NCBI GenBank assembly: GCA_027665725.1
Contig: JAQDDS010000003.1
Span: 62,001 to 126,000, forward strand
Source of the DNA: Streptococcaceae bacterium AF77-01CM03A
GTDB taxonomy: Bacteria; Bacillota; Bacilli; Lactobacillales; Streptococcaceae
Direction of reading: 5' to 3'
DNA length: 64,000 bases
Under the pieces are notes generated by a model. That model saw only the letters and a list, made by a program, of their open reading frames with translations. It was not told where the DNA came from and searched no databases. The translations under genes were made by a program, and so were the position numbers. Numbering within the stretch: position 1 is the first letter of the stretch; each line of letters starts with the position of its first letter. Of this stretch, positions 47,731-57,693 are shown piece by piece.

Positions 47731-49011
47731 TTGTTTAAGAAAAATAAAGACATTCTTAATATTGCATTGCCAGCTATGGGTGAAAACTTTTTGCAGATGC
47801 TTATGGGCATGGTGGATAGTTACTTGGTCGCTCACTTGGGCTTAATCGCTATTTCAGGTGTTTCAGTCGCTGGCAATATTATCACCATTTACCAGGCGAT
47901 TTTTATCGCTCTGGGAGCTGCTATCTCCAGTGTTATTTCAAAAAGTTTGGGGCAGAAAGATCAGTCCAAGTTGGCTTATCACGTGACAGAGGCTCTCAAG
48001 ATAACTCTATTGCTGAGTGCACTTTTAGGCGCTTTATCCATCTTTGCTGGGCAAGAGATGATAGGATTTTTGGGAACTGAGCAGGAGGTGGCTGAGAGTG
48101 GTGGACTTTACCTATCTTTGGTGGGTGGATCGATTGTTCTCTTGGGCTTGATGACGAGTCTAGGTGCCTTGATTCGTGCAACGCATAATCCGCGTCTACC
48201 CCTCTATGTTAGTCTTTTATCCAATGCCTTGAATATTCTTTTTTCAAGTCTAGCTATTTTTGTCCTTGATATGGGGATAGCAGGTGTTGCTTGGGGGAGC
48301 ATTCTATCTCGTTTGGTTGGGGTTGTGATTTTATGGTCGCAATTAAAACTTCCATATACGAGGCCAAGGTTTGGACTGGATAAAGACTTGCTAACCTTGG
48401 CTTTACCTGCAGCGGGAGAGCGTCTCATGATGCGGGCTGGAGATGTGGTTATTATTGCCCTAGTTGTTTCCTTTGGGACTGAGGCCGTCGCAGGAAATGC
48501 GATTGGTGAAGTTTTGACGCAGTTTAACTATATGCCCGCCTTTGGTGTCGCGACGGCAACAGTTATGCAGGTGGCACGAGCAGTAGGGGAGAATGATTGG
48601 GCAAGGGTGGACCAGCTCAGTAAGCAAACTTTTTGGCTATCTCTTTTCCTCATGTTGCCCTTGACGCTTAGTATTTATGCTCTTGGGACACCACTAAGTT
48701 ACCTCTACACCAGTGATTCTGCGGCTATTGAGGCCAGCGTTTTGGTGACGCTGTTCTCACTACTGGGGACACCTATGACGACGGGGACAGTCATTTATAC
48801 AGCTGTTTGGCAAGGCTTGGGAAATGCTCGGCTCCCCTTTTATGCGACAAGTATCGGAATGTGGTGTATCCGTATCGGGACAGGTTACCTGATGGGAATT
48901 GTTCTTGGTTGGGGCTTACCTGGTATCTGGGCTGGAACGCTTTTGGATAATGGTTTCCGTTGGATCTTCCTACGCTATCGTTATCAAGCTTATATGACTT
49001 CGAAAGGATAG
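47731..49011 (+). CDS. MATE-family efflux transporter
   Basis: 426 residues, twelve membrane segments in two MatE repeats. Starts with TTG at 47731, with GGAGG 5 nt ahead. The N-terminus (NIALPAMGENFLQMLMGMVDSYLVAHLGLIAISGV) is typical of NorM/DinF-type exporters of cationic drugs, driven by Na+ or H+. Substrate unknown. It is followed 3 nt later by a HAD phosphatase gene, and shares its transcript. Confidence 0.93.
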   Translation: MFKKNKDILNIALPAMGENFLQMLMGMVDSYLVAHLGLIAISGVSVAGNIITIYQAIFIALGAAISSVISKSLGQKDQSKLAYHVTEALKITLLLSALLGALSIFAGQEMIGFLGTEQEVAESGGLYLSLVGGSIVLLGLMTSLGALIRATHNPRLPLYVSLLSNALNILFSSLAIFVLDMGIAGVAWGSILSRLVGVVILWSQLKLPYTRPRFGLDKDLLTLALPAAGERLMMRAGDVVIIALVVSFGTEAVAGNAIGEVLTQFNYMPAFGVATATVMQVARAVGENDWARVDQLSKQTFWLSLFLMLPLTLSIYALGTPLSYLYTSDSAAIEASVLVTLFSLLGTPMTTGTVIYTAVWQGLGNARLPFYATSIGMWCIRIGTGYLMGIVLGWGLPGIWAGTLLDNGFRWIFLRYRYQAYMTSKG

Positions 49012-49014
49012 AAA

Positions 49015-49629
49015 ATGCAAAAAACAGCTTTTATTTGGGATTTGGATGGAACTTTGTTGGACTCCTATGAAGCGATTTTAGCAGGAATCGAGGAAACCTA
49101 TCGTCAGTTTTCCATTCCTTATAATAAGGAAGAAGTTCGAACTTTTATATTGAAATATTCTGTCCAGGATTTATTGGAGCAAGTAGCAGAAGAACGAGGG
49201 CTAGACCCAGTTAAACTTAATCAAGTTCGTGCTCAGAGCTTGGCTGAAAAAAATGCTCAAGTGGTTCTGATGCCGGGGGCGCGTGAGGTTTTAGCTTGGG
49301 CGGACAAGCAAGGAATTCAACAATTTGTCTACACCCACAAAGGCGATAATGCCTTGACTATTTTACGAGATTTGGGGTTAGATGTTTATTTTACAGAAAT
49401 TTTGACAAGCCAGAGCGGTTTTGCTCGTAAACCAAGTCCAGAAGCAGCTACCTACCTTATCGACAAATACCACTTAAATCCAGAACAGACCTATTATATA
49501 GGTGACAGAATCTTGGATATCGAATTTGCTCAGAATAGTAGCATTCAGAGTATCAATTTCCTTGGAACTCCGGTGGATCGCAATCATCAGATTTCTTGTT
49601 TAGCGGATATTCCTTCTCTCTCTTTTTGA
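49015..49629 (+). CDS. HAD-family hydrolase (phosphoglycolate phosphatase-like)
   Basis: 204 residues. Motif I WDLDGTLLDS (about 9-18), motif II in YTHKG (about 107-111), motif III lysine in RKPSPEA (about 140-146), and motif IV GDRILDIEFA (about 162-171) are all present. The C1 cap domain places it with phosphoglycolate phosphatase/beta-phosphoglucomutase-like HADs; substrate unknown. Coupled to the MATE gene. Confidence 0.9.
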   Translation: MQKTAFIWDLDGTLLDSYEAILAGIEETYRQFSIPYNKEEVRTFILKYSVQDLLEQVAEERGLDPVKLNQVRAQSLAEKNAQVVLMPGAREVLAWADKQGIQQFVYTHKGDNALTILRDLGLDVYFTEILTSQSGFARKPSPEAATYLIDKYHLNPEQTYYIGDRILDIEFAQNSSIQSINFLGTPVDRNHQISCLADIPSLSF

Positions 49630-49726
49630 AAGTTTTATAAAAGAGAATATGTCAGCTTTGTGACAAAATTCATACAAACTATTTCAATTAATGTGGTTTG
49701 TTACAGAGCTTAGACAGTTTTATTAA

Positions 49727-49751
49727 ATAGCCCCCAAAGGGCTTTTTTTCT
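49727..49751 (+). terminator. Terminator after the MATE-HAD pair
   Basis: Stem AGCCC / GGGCT with CCAAA loop, followed by TTTTTTT. It lies about 100 nt after the HAD stop; the DNA in between is A/T-rich and holds no clear feature. Confidence 0.8.
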
Positions 49752-49806
49752 TTTTTCTTTATGTTATGATAGAAAGGTACTACATTTGAAAAGGAGTTTG
49801 AATAGT

Positions 49807-50958
49807 ATGAAGAAACGAATTATTTTAGCATCAACAGTAGCTCTATCACTTGCCCCTACCTTGGCGACTCAAGCAGAAGAAATTGTATGGTCACCACGTT
49901 CAGTTGAGCAAATTCAAAACGATGTTGCTAAAAGCGACAATAAAACAAGTTACACAATTAAGTACGGAGATACCCTAAGCACGATTGCAGAGGCTTTGGG
50001 AGTAGACTTAAATGTCCTTGCAAACTTGAACAAAATCACAAATATTGACTTGATTTTCCCAGAAACTGTACTGACTACAACTGTGAACGACAATGAGGAA
50101 GTAACAGAGGTTGAAGTTTATACACCTCAAGAAGTTGGTTCTGATGTAGCAAGTGCAACAGCAGATTTAACAACGAATCAAGTAACAGTAGATGAACAAA
50201 CTGTTCAAGTCGAAGATTTGACACAACCAGTTGAAGAAACTGAAGCTGTAGCAGAAACTACAGTATCGTCAGAAGCAACAACAGCAGAAGCAACTACTGA
50301 AGCTGCGGCACCTGTCGTTGAAGAAACAACTACGGTCGCTGAACCAACAACTACAGTTGAGGAAACAACTACGGTCGCTGAACCAACTACAACAGTTGAA
50401 GAAACAACGACTGCTGTTGAGGAGACAACTACAACAGTTGAAGAAACAACGACTACTGTTGAGGAGACAACTACAACAGAAGCAACAACTGAGGCTGTAA
50501 CAGAAGCTCAATCAGCTCCAGCAACTTACCAAGCTGAACCAAGCCAAGGTGCATCAGCAACTTATACAGCACCAGCGGCTCCTGATTATGCAACTATTGC
50601 AGCAACAAAATCTGAAAATGCAGGTCTTCAACCACAAACAGCTGCATTTAAAGAAGAAGTAGCTAACTTGTTTGGTATCACATCATTTAGTGGTTACCGT
50701 CCAGGAGATCCAGGTGACCACGGAAAAGGTCTAGCGATTGACTTCATGGTCCCAGTAAGTTCAGCTCTCGGTGATCAAATTGCAGATTATGCTATCCAAA
50801 ATATGGCTAGCCGTGGAATCAACTACATCATCTGGAAACAACGTTTCTACGCACCATACGATAGCAAATACGGACCAGCCTACACTTGGAATCCAATGCC
50901 AGATCGTGGTAGCGTCACAGAAAACCACTATGACCACGTTCACGTATCTATGAACTAA
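49807..50958 (+). CDS. Secreted LysM-domain surface protein with Thr/Glu repeats
   Basis: 383 residues from MKKRIILAS (AAGGAG ahead). A signal peptide (about 1-23, cut after TQAEE region) is followed by a LysM domain (YTIKYGDTLSTIAEALGVDLNVLANLNKI, about 50-80). A long acidic, threonine-rich stretch (about 150-245) is built of repeats like VEETTT and AEPTTT. The C-terminal domain (about 275-383) has FSGYRPGDPGDHGKGLAIDFMVP and YDHVHVSMN, a pattern with His/Asp residues resembling peptidase-like domains found at the end of LysM proteins in streptococci. It probably binds and remodels peptidoglycan. A pneumococcal counterpart (SP_2063) is recalled, not searched. Confidence 0.88.
   Translation: MKKRIILASTVALSLAPTLATQAEEIVWSPRSVEQIQNDVAKSDNKTSYTIKYGDTLSTIAEALGVDLNVLANLNKITNIDLIFPETVLTTTVNDNEEVTEVEVYTPQEVGSDVASATADLTTNQVTVDEQTVQVEDLTQPVEETEAVAETTVSSEATTAEATTEAAAPVVEETTTVAEPTTTVEETTTVAEPTTTVEETTTAVEETTTTVEETTTTVEETTTTEATTEAVTEAQSAPATYQAEPSQGASATYTAPAAPDYATIAATKSENAGLQPQTAAFKEEVANLFGITSFSGYRPGDPGDHGKGLAIDFMVPVSSALGDQIADYAIQNMASRGINYIIWKQRFYAPYDSKYGPAYTWNPMPDRGSVTENHYDHVHVSMN
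50268..50500 (+). repeat. VEETTT/AEPTTT coding repeats
   Basis: About 78 codons composed of short repeats of Glu, Thr, Val, Ala and Pro. Neighbouring units are almost identical in DNA, so length could vary between strains. Confidence 0.85.
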
Positions 50959-50966
50959 TAATGAAT

Positions 50967-51008
50967 GAGAAGTTGGGAACTGATTCAGTTTCCACTTCTT
51001 TTTTATTT
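50967..51008 (+). terminator. Terminator after the LysM gene
   Basis: Stem AGAAGTTGGGAACTGA / TCAGTTTCCACTTCT with one bulge, followed by TTTTT. Confidence 0.75.
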
Positions 51009-51139
51009 TCAAATTCTTAGGTAGCAAATATAAACTCCAGACATAAAATTTGGAAATATAGTTGTCTGGGATTGAGGCTAGCAGATAAATTTAACGGATT
51101 GAGCAAAATAGTTGTGTATTTAATCTGTTTATATTACAC

Positions 51140-51166
51140 TTGATAAGTCAATAGTTGACAAATCAA
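51140..51166 (+). promoter_or_regulatory. Candidate MarR operator, two adjacent inverted repeats
   Basis: TTGATAAGTCAA and TTGACAAATCAA lie 3 nt apart (each TTGA-N4-TCAA). They sit just downstream of a possible -10 (TATATT, 51129-51134) and ahead of the MarR gene, so a dimer bound there would repress its own operon. The upstream DNA 51010-51125 shows nothing else. Confidence 0.6.
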
Positions 51167-51186
51167 ATATTAACAAGGGAATAGAA

Positions 51187-51612
51187 ATGTCAGAAATCAA
51201 TGAATTACTGTACCAGCTCCATTTAGTAGATCAGACCATTACTCAACTTTTTGAGAAACAATTGGGTATTAGTTTGACCCGCTATCAAATTCTGCAGTTT
51301 TTATTGCAAAAGTCGCCGTGTAACCAAACTGCCGTTCAAGAGAAGTTACAGATTGACCAGGCAGCTTTGACCCGTCATTTTAAGGTTTTAGAGTCAGAGG
51401 GCTATGTCAGTCGTAAGCGTAATCCAATCAATCAGCGAGAAGTCCTAGTTGAATTAACCCAAGAAACCAAGAATCAACTATTAGTTAATCCGCCTAAATA
51501 TCATTTGAAAGTGAAGGAACAGATGGAGAGCATTTTATCGCCGGATGAGCAGAAAGAACTGACAACCTTACTGACAAAACTAGTCTCAGGTTTAGAAAAC
51601 ATAGACTTTTAA
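51187..51612 (+). CDS. MarR-family transcriptional regulator
   Basis: 141 residues with a winged helix-turn-helix (about 35-100: SLTRYQILQFL, CNQTAVQEKLQIDQAALTRHFKVLESEGYVSRKRNPINQREVLVELT). It is followed 10 nt later by a DUF1304 gene, which it probably controls together with itself. The ligand is unknown. Confidence 0.92.
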   Translation: MSEINELLYQLHLVDQTITQLFEKQLGISLTRYQILQFLLQKSPCNQTAVQEKLQIDQAALTRHFKVLESEGYVSRKRNPINQREVLVELTQETKNQLLVNPPKYHLKVKEQMESILSPDEQKELTTLLTKLVSGLENIDF

Positions 51613-51622
51613 GGAGAAAACG

Positions 51623-51985
51623 ATGTCAATCATTACTACTGTTTTAGCAACTATTGTAGCCCTCGAACATTTTTATATCTTTTATTTGGAGAGTATCGCA
51701 ACCCAATCAGACGCAACCAGCCGAGTCTTTAATATGGAAAAGGAAGAGTTGACTCGACCATCTGTCACCTCACTGTTTAAAAATCAAGGGATTTATAATG
51801 CTTTGATTGGGGTGTTTCTTATTTATGGGATTTATTTCTCGCATAGCTTAGAAATCGTAACAATCTTTGTCTTATTTGTCATAGGAGCAGCGACTTATGG
51901 TGCTTTAACAGCAGATAAAAAAATCATTCTAAAGCAAGGTGGTCCAGCAATCATAACTCTTTTGAGTATCCTCTTATTAAAATAA
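51623..51985 (+). CDS. DUF1304 family membrane protein
   Basis: 120 residues with four membrane segments. The N-terminus (IITTVLATIVALEHFYIFYLESIA) and LFKNQGIYNALIGVFLIYGIYFS fit the DUF1304 family, of unknown function. It is co-transcribed with a MarR regulator. Confidence 0.88.
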   Translation: MSIITTVLATIVALEHFYIFYLESIATQSDATSRVFNMEKEELTRPSVTSLFKNQGIYNALIGVFLIYGIYFSHSLEIVTIFVLFVIGAATYGALTADKKIILKQGGPAIITLLSILLLK

Positions 51986-51988
51986 AAA

Positions 51989-52022
51989 CAACCAGCACTT
52001 TCTATGAAGGTGCTGGTTTTTA
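51989..52022. terminator. Bidirectional terminator between DUF1304 and DUF975 genes
   Basis: Stem ACCAGCAC / GTGCTGGT flanked by A and T runs on the two sides, between convergent genes. Confidence 0.87.
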
Positions 52023-52032
52023 ATAACTGTTC

Positions 52033-52890
52033 TTAAACTTTTCTGCGTTTGATTTCCAGTAGTCTTTGATAGAAGAAGATTTGGCTACTATAGATATAAG
52101 GGAAGATAGAGATACTTGCAATTCCAAAGCTAATCCAGATAAGGATATACCAAGGAAGTAGCTGTAAATCAAGGACGAAGCGTTGAAACTTATAGCCTTT
52201 CATGAGAAAGCGGCTGGTATGTAGCACGCGACTCGGTTTGGCAATTCCGATTGCAAGGGTGTCACATAGAAGTAGTTCAACTTGGGAATAGGCATAATAT
52301 TGTGGCAGATAGAGAATGGTTCCTAAAATCACTACAAGGACACTCCCAAAAAAGTAGAGTGCAAAAGTGAGCAGGAAGTGTTCGATATCTGGATTTGTCA
52401 CGTCGACAGATGGAAATTCGGGATGAAGTTCCACAAATTTACGAGCCATGGCGCTGCTATAAAAGAGCAAGTAGACTCCAAAAAGATTAGGGATGCTCCA
52501 TAAAAAGAGATAGAAACGTTTGAGTAAGAGAGTTAGGAATGTCTGGGTAAAGAAGCGGTTGTCAAGCAAGGACAGGCTATCTTTAAAGGAAAGCTCTATC
52601 TCAGAAATTCTGTAAAGATTAATGGTAGTAAAGAGAGCACCAGCTAGGATAATGGAGCTTGTAAATCCAACGGCAATCGGAAAGAGAGCAGATTGGATTG
52701 TGATCCCTAGAAAACTCAAGAAGGACTGTTCAAGAATGCCCTCGTCGAGAAGGGATAAAGGTCTGATGAAGCTCGATAGGATCAAGAGAATACTTGGCAA
52801 TAAAAAGACAAGCAACAGACGTGGGTGTTCAGCTTGAAATTGTCTAGCTTGCTGGCGAACTTCTTTTAAATTAATTTTTGGGTACTTCAT
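52033..52890 (-). CDS. DUF975 family membrane protein
   Basis: 285 residues starting MKYPKINLKEVRQQARQF. Four to six membrane segments; layout and opening match DUF975, a family of unknown function common in Firmicutes. No Shine-Dalgarno sequence precedes the ATG; a perfect TATAAT lies 6 nt upstream, so the message is probably leaderless. It is divergent from tgt. Confidence 0.85.
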   Translation of the reverse strand: MKYPKINLKEVRQQARQFQAEHPRLLLVFLLPSILLILSSFIRPLSLLDEGILEQSFLSFLGITIQSALFPIAVGFTSSIILAGALFTTINLYRISEIELSFKDSLSLLDNRFFTQTFLTLLLKRFYLFLWSIPNLFGVYLLFYSSAMARKFVELHPEFPSVDVTNPDIEHFLLTFALYFFGSVLVVILGTILYLPQYYAYSQVELLLCDTLAIGIAKPSRVLHTSRFLMKGYKFQRFVLDLQLLPWYILIWISFGIASISIFPYIYSSQIFFYQRLLEIKRRKV

Positions 52891-52896
52891 TCTTTC

Positions 52897-52905
52897 ATTA
52901 TACCA
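52897..52905 (-). promoter_or_regulatory. Extended -10 placing the DUF975 mRNA as leaderless
   Basis: Minus-strand TGGTATAAT, then GAAAGA and the ATG at 52890. Confidence 0.7.
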
Positions 52906-52931
52906 TAGTTCGTGACAGTTCCTGTTTTTTT

Positions 52932-52940
52932 TGATAGAAT
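52932..52940 (+). promoter_or_regulatory. Extended -10 promoter of tgt
   Basis: TGATAGAAT about 66 nt ahead of the tgt ATG. The leader holds a hairpin CTGGGACTGTCTTTCCCAG (52972-52990) and a good RBS. Confidence 0.65.
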
Positions 52941-53003
52941 CATACAGTATGCCCTTGGGCACAAAGTAAGAACTGGGACTGTCTTTCCCAGCTTCGGAGG
53001 TAA

Positions 53004-54149
<1,146 letters not shown>

Positions 54150-54166
54150 ATTTAGCTTAGTATCAG

Positions 54167-54200
54167 CTAAAAATCCTAAGTTTTATCTTAGGATTTTTCT
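54167..54200 (+). terminator. Terminator after tgt
   Basis: Perfect 12-bp stem AAAAATCCTAAG / CTTAGGATTTTT. Confidence 0.87.
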
Positions 54201-54284
54201 GTTTTTTTTGATAAAATAAAGGTACTATGGATTGGAAATTAGATGGCTTTTTTTGCTAATCTAATGAATGGAGAATAAACTCGT

Positions 54285-56102
54285 ATGCGTATTAAATGGT
54301 TTTCCTTGATTAGGATTACAGGTTTGCTTTTGGTACTTTTGTATCATTTCTTTCAGACAGTTTTCCCAGGAGGTTTCTTCGGGGTTGACGTCTTCTTTAC
54401 CTTCTCAGGTTTTCTAATCACGTCACTTTTATTAGAAGAATTTGGCCAAAAAGGGAAGATTGATATCTTAGGATTTTTTAGAAGACGCTTCTATCGGATT
54501 TTTCCGCCGGTCGTTTTAATGATTCTTGTCGTCATGCCACTTACCTTCTTGGTTCGCCAAGATTATGTGGCAGGAATTGGTGGTCAGATTGCTGGTGTTC
54601 TAGGATTTATGACTAACTTCTATGAGATGTTGACAGGAGGAAGTTATGAGTCTCAGTTTATCCCTCACCTCTTTGTTCACAACTGGAGCTTAGCGGTTGA
54701 AGTTCATTATTATATCTTGTGGGAGTTGGCAGTCTGGTTCCTATCTCAGCGAGCGAAATCAAGCGGACAACTACGAGGAACAATCTTCCTACTTTCATCA
54801 GCTGCCTTTATCATCAGTTTCCTTTCGATGTTTATCGGTAGCTTTATTGTAAGTTCCTACTCAACAGTATACTTTTCAAGTTTGACTCATGTTTATCCCT
54901 TCTTCTTAGGTAGTGTACTTGCTACCGTGATAGGGGTTCGTCATACGACGCCTCTTCTCAAACGTTTGAATAAAAGCTTGGATTTGAAACAGACCTTGTT
55001 AGTCTTTGGGGCTGGACTCGGAGTTTTGCTCTTGCTGACCTTCTTTGTGAAATTTACATATCTCTTTGCTTATTTACTTGGATTTTTGTTGGCAAGCTTG
55101 GCTGCCCTTCTGATGATTGTTGCAGCACGCCTTTTGCATGAGAAGACACCGACGATCAAAGAGCCAAAGATTATCAGCTTTTTAGCGGATACCAGCTATG
55201 CTGTATATCTTTTCCACTGGCCGTTTTATATTATCTTTTCTCAATTGATGGGCAACCTGCTAGCAGTGATTTTAACGACCATCTTCTCTTATATCTTCGC
55301 AACTCTTTCTTTCTATGTCATCGAACCTTTGATAGCAGGAAAATCTACTGAACTCTTGCAAAAGGCAAAAGAAATTCCGCACATTAAACCAATCTTTGCT
55401 GGTAGTGCTGGTGTTCTTAGTTTGATTACCGTGGTCGTGATACTGACAGCTCCTCAAGTCGGTGCATTTGAAACGGATTTGATGGTCAGTGGCCTCAATC
55501 AGGCGCAAACCAATATCAACCGAACAAAAACCATGGCGGATCAAGCAGAAGCCAGTCGCTATAATATAGCTGAGGGTGTATCCATCATTGGTGACTCAGT
55601 AACCTTACGTGCTTCAGACGGGCTGAAAGAACTCTTGCCAGATGCTCAGATTGATGGTCAGATCAGTCGAAATACCAAACAGGCAAATGAATTGATGTTG
55701 AATTACAGTCAGAATAAAGCCTTGCCTAAGATTGTAGTCATTGCAACTGGTGTTAATAATCCTGAAAATTATAAGGCCGATTTGGAACTATTGATTACAA
55801 ATCTACCTAAGGGACATCAGCTTGTGCTTGTAACTCCATACGAGGGGGATACAACGCAGGAAACGCAACCTTATGTTGAGCAGTATGCAAGCTATGCGCG
55901 TGAACTGGCACAAAAATATCCATATATTGCACTTGCAGATTGGAACCAAGTCGCCAAAGATCATCCAGATATTTGGAAAGGAACAGACCAGGTTCACTTT
56001 GGTAGTGATATGACCAAGCAGGAAGAAGGTGCTAAACTTTATGCAGAAACCATTAATGCTGCTGTTAAAGCTCTAGCAGACAAACCTGTCAAATCAAAAT
56101 AA
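54285..56102 (+). CDS. OatA-like peptidoglycan O-acetyltransferase
   Basis: 605 residues. An acyltransferase-3 membrane domain of about ten segments (1-380: HFFQTVFPGGFFGVDVFFTFSGFL, RRFYRIFPP) is joined to an extracellular SGNH esterase-like domain (about 425-590) with GDSVTLRA (Ser) and the D-x-x-H pair in TDQVHFG. This layout is that of OatA, which O-acetylates MurNAc and gives lysozyme resistance. It could also modify another envelope glycan. Confidence 0.88.
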   Translation: MRIKWFSLIRITGLLLVLLYHFFQTVFPGGFFGVDVFFTFSGFLITSLLLEEFGQKGKIDILGFFRRRFYRIFPPVVLMILVVMPLTFLVRQDYVAGIGGQIAGVLGFMTNFYEMLTGGSYESQFIPHLFVHNWSLAVEVHYYILWELAVWFLSQRAKSSGQLRGTIFLLSSAAFIISFLSMFIGSFIVSSYSTVYFSSLTHVYPFFLGSVLATVIGVRHTTPLLKRLNKSLDLKQTLLVFGAGLGVLLLLTFFVKFTYLFAYLLGFLLASLAALLMIVAARLLHEKTPTIKEPKIISFLADTSYAVYLFHWPFYIIFSQLMGNLLAVILTTIFSYIFATLSFYVIEPLIAGKSTELLQKAKEIPHIKPIFAGSAGVLSLITVVVILTAPQVGAFETDLMVSGLNQAQTNINRTKTMADQAEASRYNIAEGVSIIGDSVTLRASDGLKELLPDAQIDGQISRNTKQANELMLNYSQNKALPKIVVIATGVNNPENYKADLELLITNLPKGHQLVLVTPYEGDTTQETQPYVEQYASYARELAQKYPYIALADWNQVAKDHPDIWKGTDQVHFGSDMTKQEEGAKLYAETINAAVKALADKPVKSK

Positions 56103-56107
56103 TCAAT

Positions 56108-56138
56108 AAAAAGTAGAGATTGTATCTCTACTTTTTTG
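56108..56138 (+). terminator. Terminator after the OatA-like gene
   Basis: Stem AAAAGTAGAGAT / ATCTCTACTTTT followed by Ts. Confidence 0.87.
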
Positions 56139-56219
56139 CTTTAAACAGGATTGGGAAAAACTTGCCAAATTGTCAGAATTATGAGAAAATAGGAGCAATC
56201 AAAAAATGGAGGGAATGCA

Positions 56220-56561
56220 ATGAGAGAAGACATCAAGATTAATGACCGCGCTCTAGCCTTAGAAGACCAAATCATTGAAGTACTCGAAAAAGTATATGAT
56301 ACAGATGTAGAACTAGATGTATACAATCTCGGATTGATTTATGAGATTCATTTAGATGAGGCTGGACTTTGTACGATTGTCATGACCTTCACCGATACTG
56401 CCTGTGACTGTGCAGAAAGTCTGCCAATCGAGATTGTAGCAGGTTTAAAACAAATTGATGGGATTGAGGATGTCAAGGTTGAGGTGACCTGGTCTCCTGC
56501 ATGGAAAATCACACGTATTAGCCGCTATGGACGTATTGCCTTAGGGCTACCCCCGCGTTAA
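56220..56561 (+). CDS. SufT-like/MIP18 (DUF59) metal-sulfur cluster assembly protein
   Basis: 113 residues. The MIP18/PaaD-type domain has DVELDVYNLGLIYEI (about 25-39), MTFTDTACDCAESLPIEI with conserved Cys (about 57-74), and VEVTWSPAWKI near the end. Such proteins help iron-sulfur cluster assembly. GGAGGG is present ahead of the ATG; single-gene unit with a terminator at 56589-56628. Confidence 0.88.
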   Translation: MREDIKINDRALALEDQIIEVLEKVYDTDVELDVYNLGLIYEIHLDEAGLCTIVMTFTDTACDCAESLPIEIVAGLKQIDGIEDVKVEVTWSPAWKITRISRYGRIALGLPPR

Positions 56562-56588
56562 ATAATAGAGGGATATGGGATGAATTAT

Positions 56589-56628
56589 GAATCGGGATTA
56601 AAGACCCGATTTGTATTTTCCTTTTTTT
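56589..56628 (+). terminator. Terminator after the SufT-like gene
   Basis: Stem ATCGGG / CCCGAT with an 8-nt loop, then T-rich DNA. Confidence 0.7.
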
Positions 56629-56742
56629 GTTTATTTAATTTTATACAATAAACAAAAAATTTTGTTAAGAGTAGCCACTTCACTCAAAAAAATGTTATTA
56701 TAGTAGAAGTGATTATAATAAAAAGAATAAGGTAGGATAGAT

Positions 56743-57693
56743 ATGAAATTATCTGTAGTCATTCCGTTTTATAACGAAGAGAATATGATTCAAAAAATGT
56801 ATGATGAATTGGTTAAAGAAATCAATCAAATTACAAAAGCGGAATTTGAAATTATTTTTATTAATGACGGTAGTAAGGATCGTACTTTTGAACGTATGTT
56901 AGCCATCGCAGCTGGCGATTCACGTGTTAAATACATCAGCTTCAGTCGAAATTTCGGGAAAGAAGCTGGAACTATTGCAGGACTTGAATATGCAACAGGA
57001 GAAGCAGTTATTCTAATGGATGGAGATTTGCAGCATCCACCAGCAATGCTTCCACAAATGATTGAAGCTTATGAGCAAGGATACGATGTTGTAAGTGCTC
57101 GTCGTACACGTACAGGAGAAAAACGTCACCGTACTTTTTTAGCTAAACATTTTTATAAACTTGCCAATAAAATGATGGATATCGAGCTAATGGACGGAGT
57201 CTCTGAATTCCGATTGTTTAGCCGTAAAGTTGTAAACGCCATTATATCTATGCAAGAATACAATCGTTTTTCTAAAGGTATTTTTGCTTGGATTGGCTTT
57301 AATGAAAAAGTTATCGAATATGAAAACCAAGTTCGTACTGTAGGTGAAACAAAATACTCATTGAAGTTCTCATTGAACTATGCAATTCAAGGGATTTTAT
57401 CGTTCAATGATAAACCGCTTCGTATGTGCATTAACTTTGGTTTATTCTGTTTATTAATCTCATTAGCATACGTTCTTTGGACATTTGTTCAATACTTTGT
57501 AGCGCCAGATTCACTTGTGAGTGGGTACTTTACAACGATTTTCTCTGTCGTGCTCTTTGGTGGGATTCAATTGATTTCTATTGGGGTACTCGGAGAATAT
57601 ATCGGTAAGATTTATTATGAAGTGAAGAAACGTCCACATTACCTTGTCGACCAAACGAACATTACTGTGAAAGGAGAGCAAAATGACGACTAA
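56743..57693 (+). CDS. Polyprenyl-phosphate glycosyltransferase (GT2, CsbB/GtrB-like)
   Basis: 316 residues. The GT2 domain has FINDGSKDRT (about 40-49) and LMDGDLQHPP (about 91-100), with RTRTGE. Two membrane segments follow at the C-terminus (about 225-250 and 262-285), then YYEVKKRPHYLV. This architecture loads a sugar from UDP onto undecaprenyl phosphate at the inner membrane face. Its stop overlaps the first YfhO gene by 11 nt. In Bacillus the CsbB-YfhO pair adds GlcNAc to lipoteichoic acid, so the same logic is likely here. Confidence 0.93.
   Translation: MKLSVVIPFYNEENMIQKMYDELVKEINQITKAEFEIIFINDGSKDRTFERMLAIAAGDSRVKYISFSRNFGKEAGTIAGLEYATGEAVILMDGDLQHPPAMLPQMIEAYEQGYDVVSARRTRTGEKRHRTFLAKHFYKLANKMMDIELMDGVSEFRLFSRKVVNAIISMQEYNRFSKGIFAWIGFNEKVIEYENQVRTVGETKYSLKFSLNYAIQGILSFNDKPLRMCINFGLFCLLISLAYVLWTFVQYFVAPDSLVSGYFTTIFSVVLFGGIQLISIGVLGEYIGKIYYEVKKRPHYLVDQTNITVKGEQNDD

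Noticed and set aside
49660..49725. Possible WalR boxes (TGTGAC, TGTTAC) ahead of the LysM gene
   Set aside because: Each has only one good half-site, and a terminator lies between them and the gene's promoter, so the link is too weak to list.
50268..50500. Short tandem repeats that could be taken for a CRISPR array
   Set aside because: The repeats are in frame in a surface-protein gene, have no constant-length unique spacers, and no cas gene is near.
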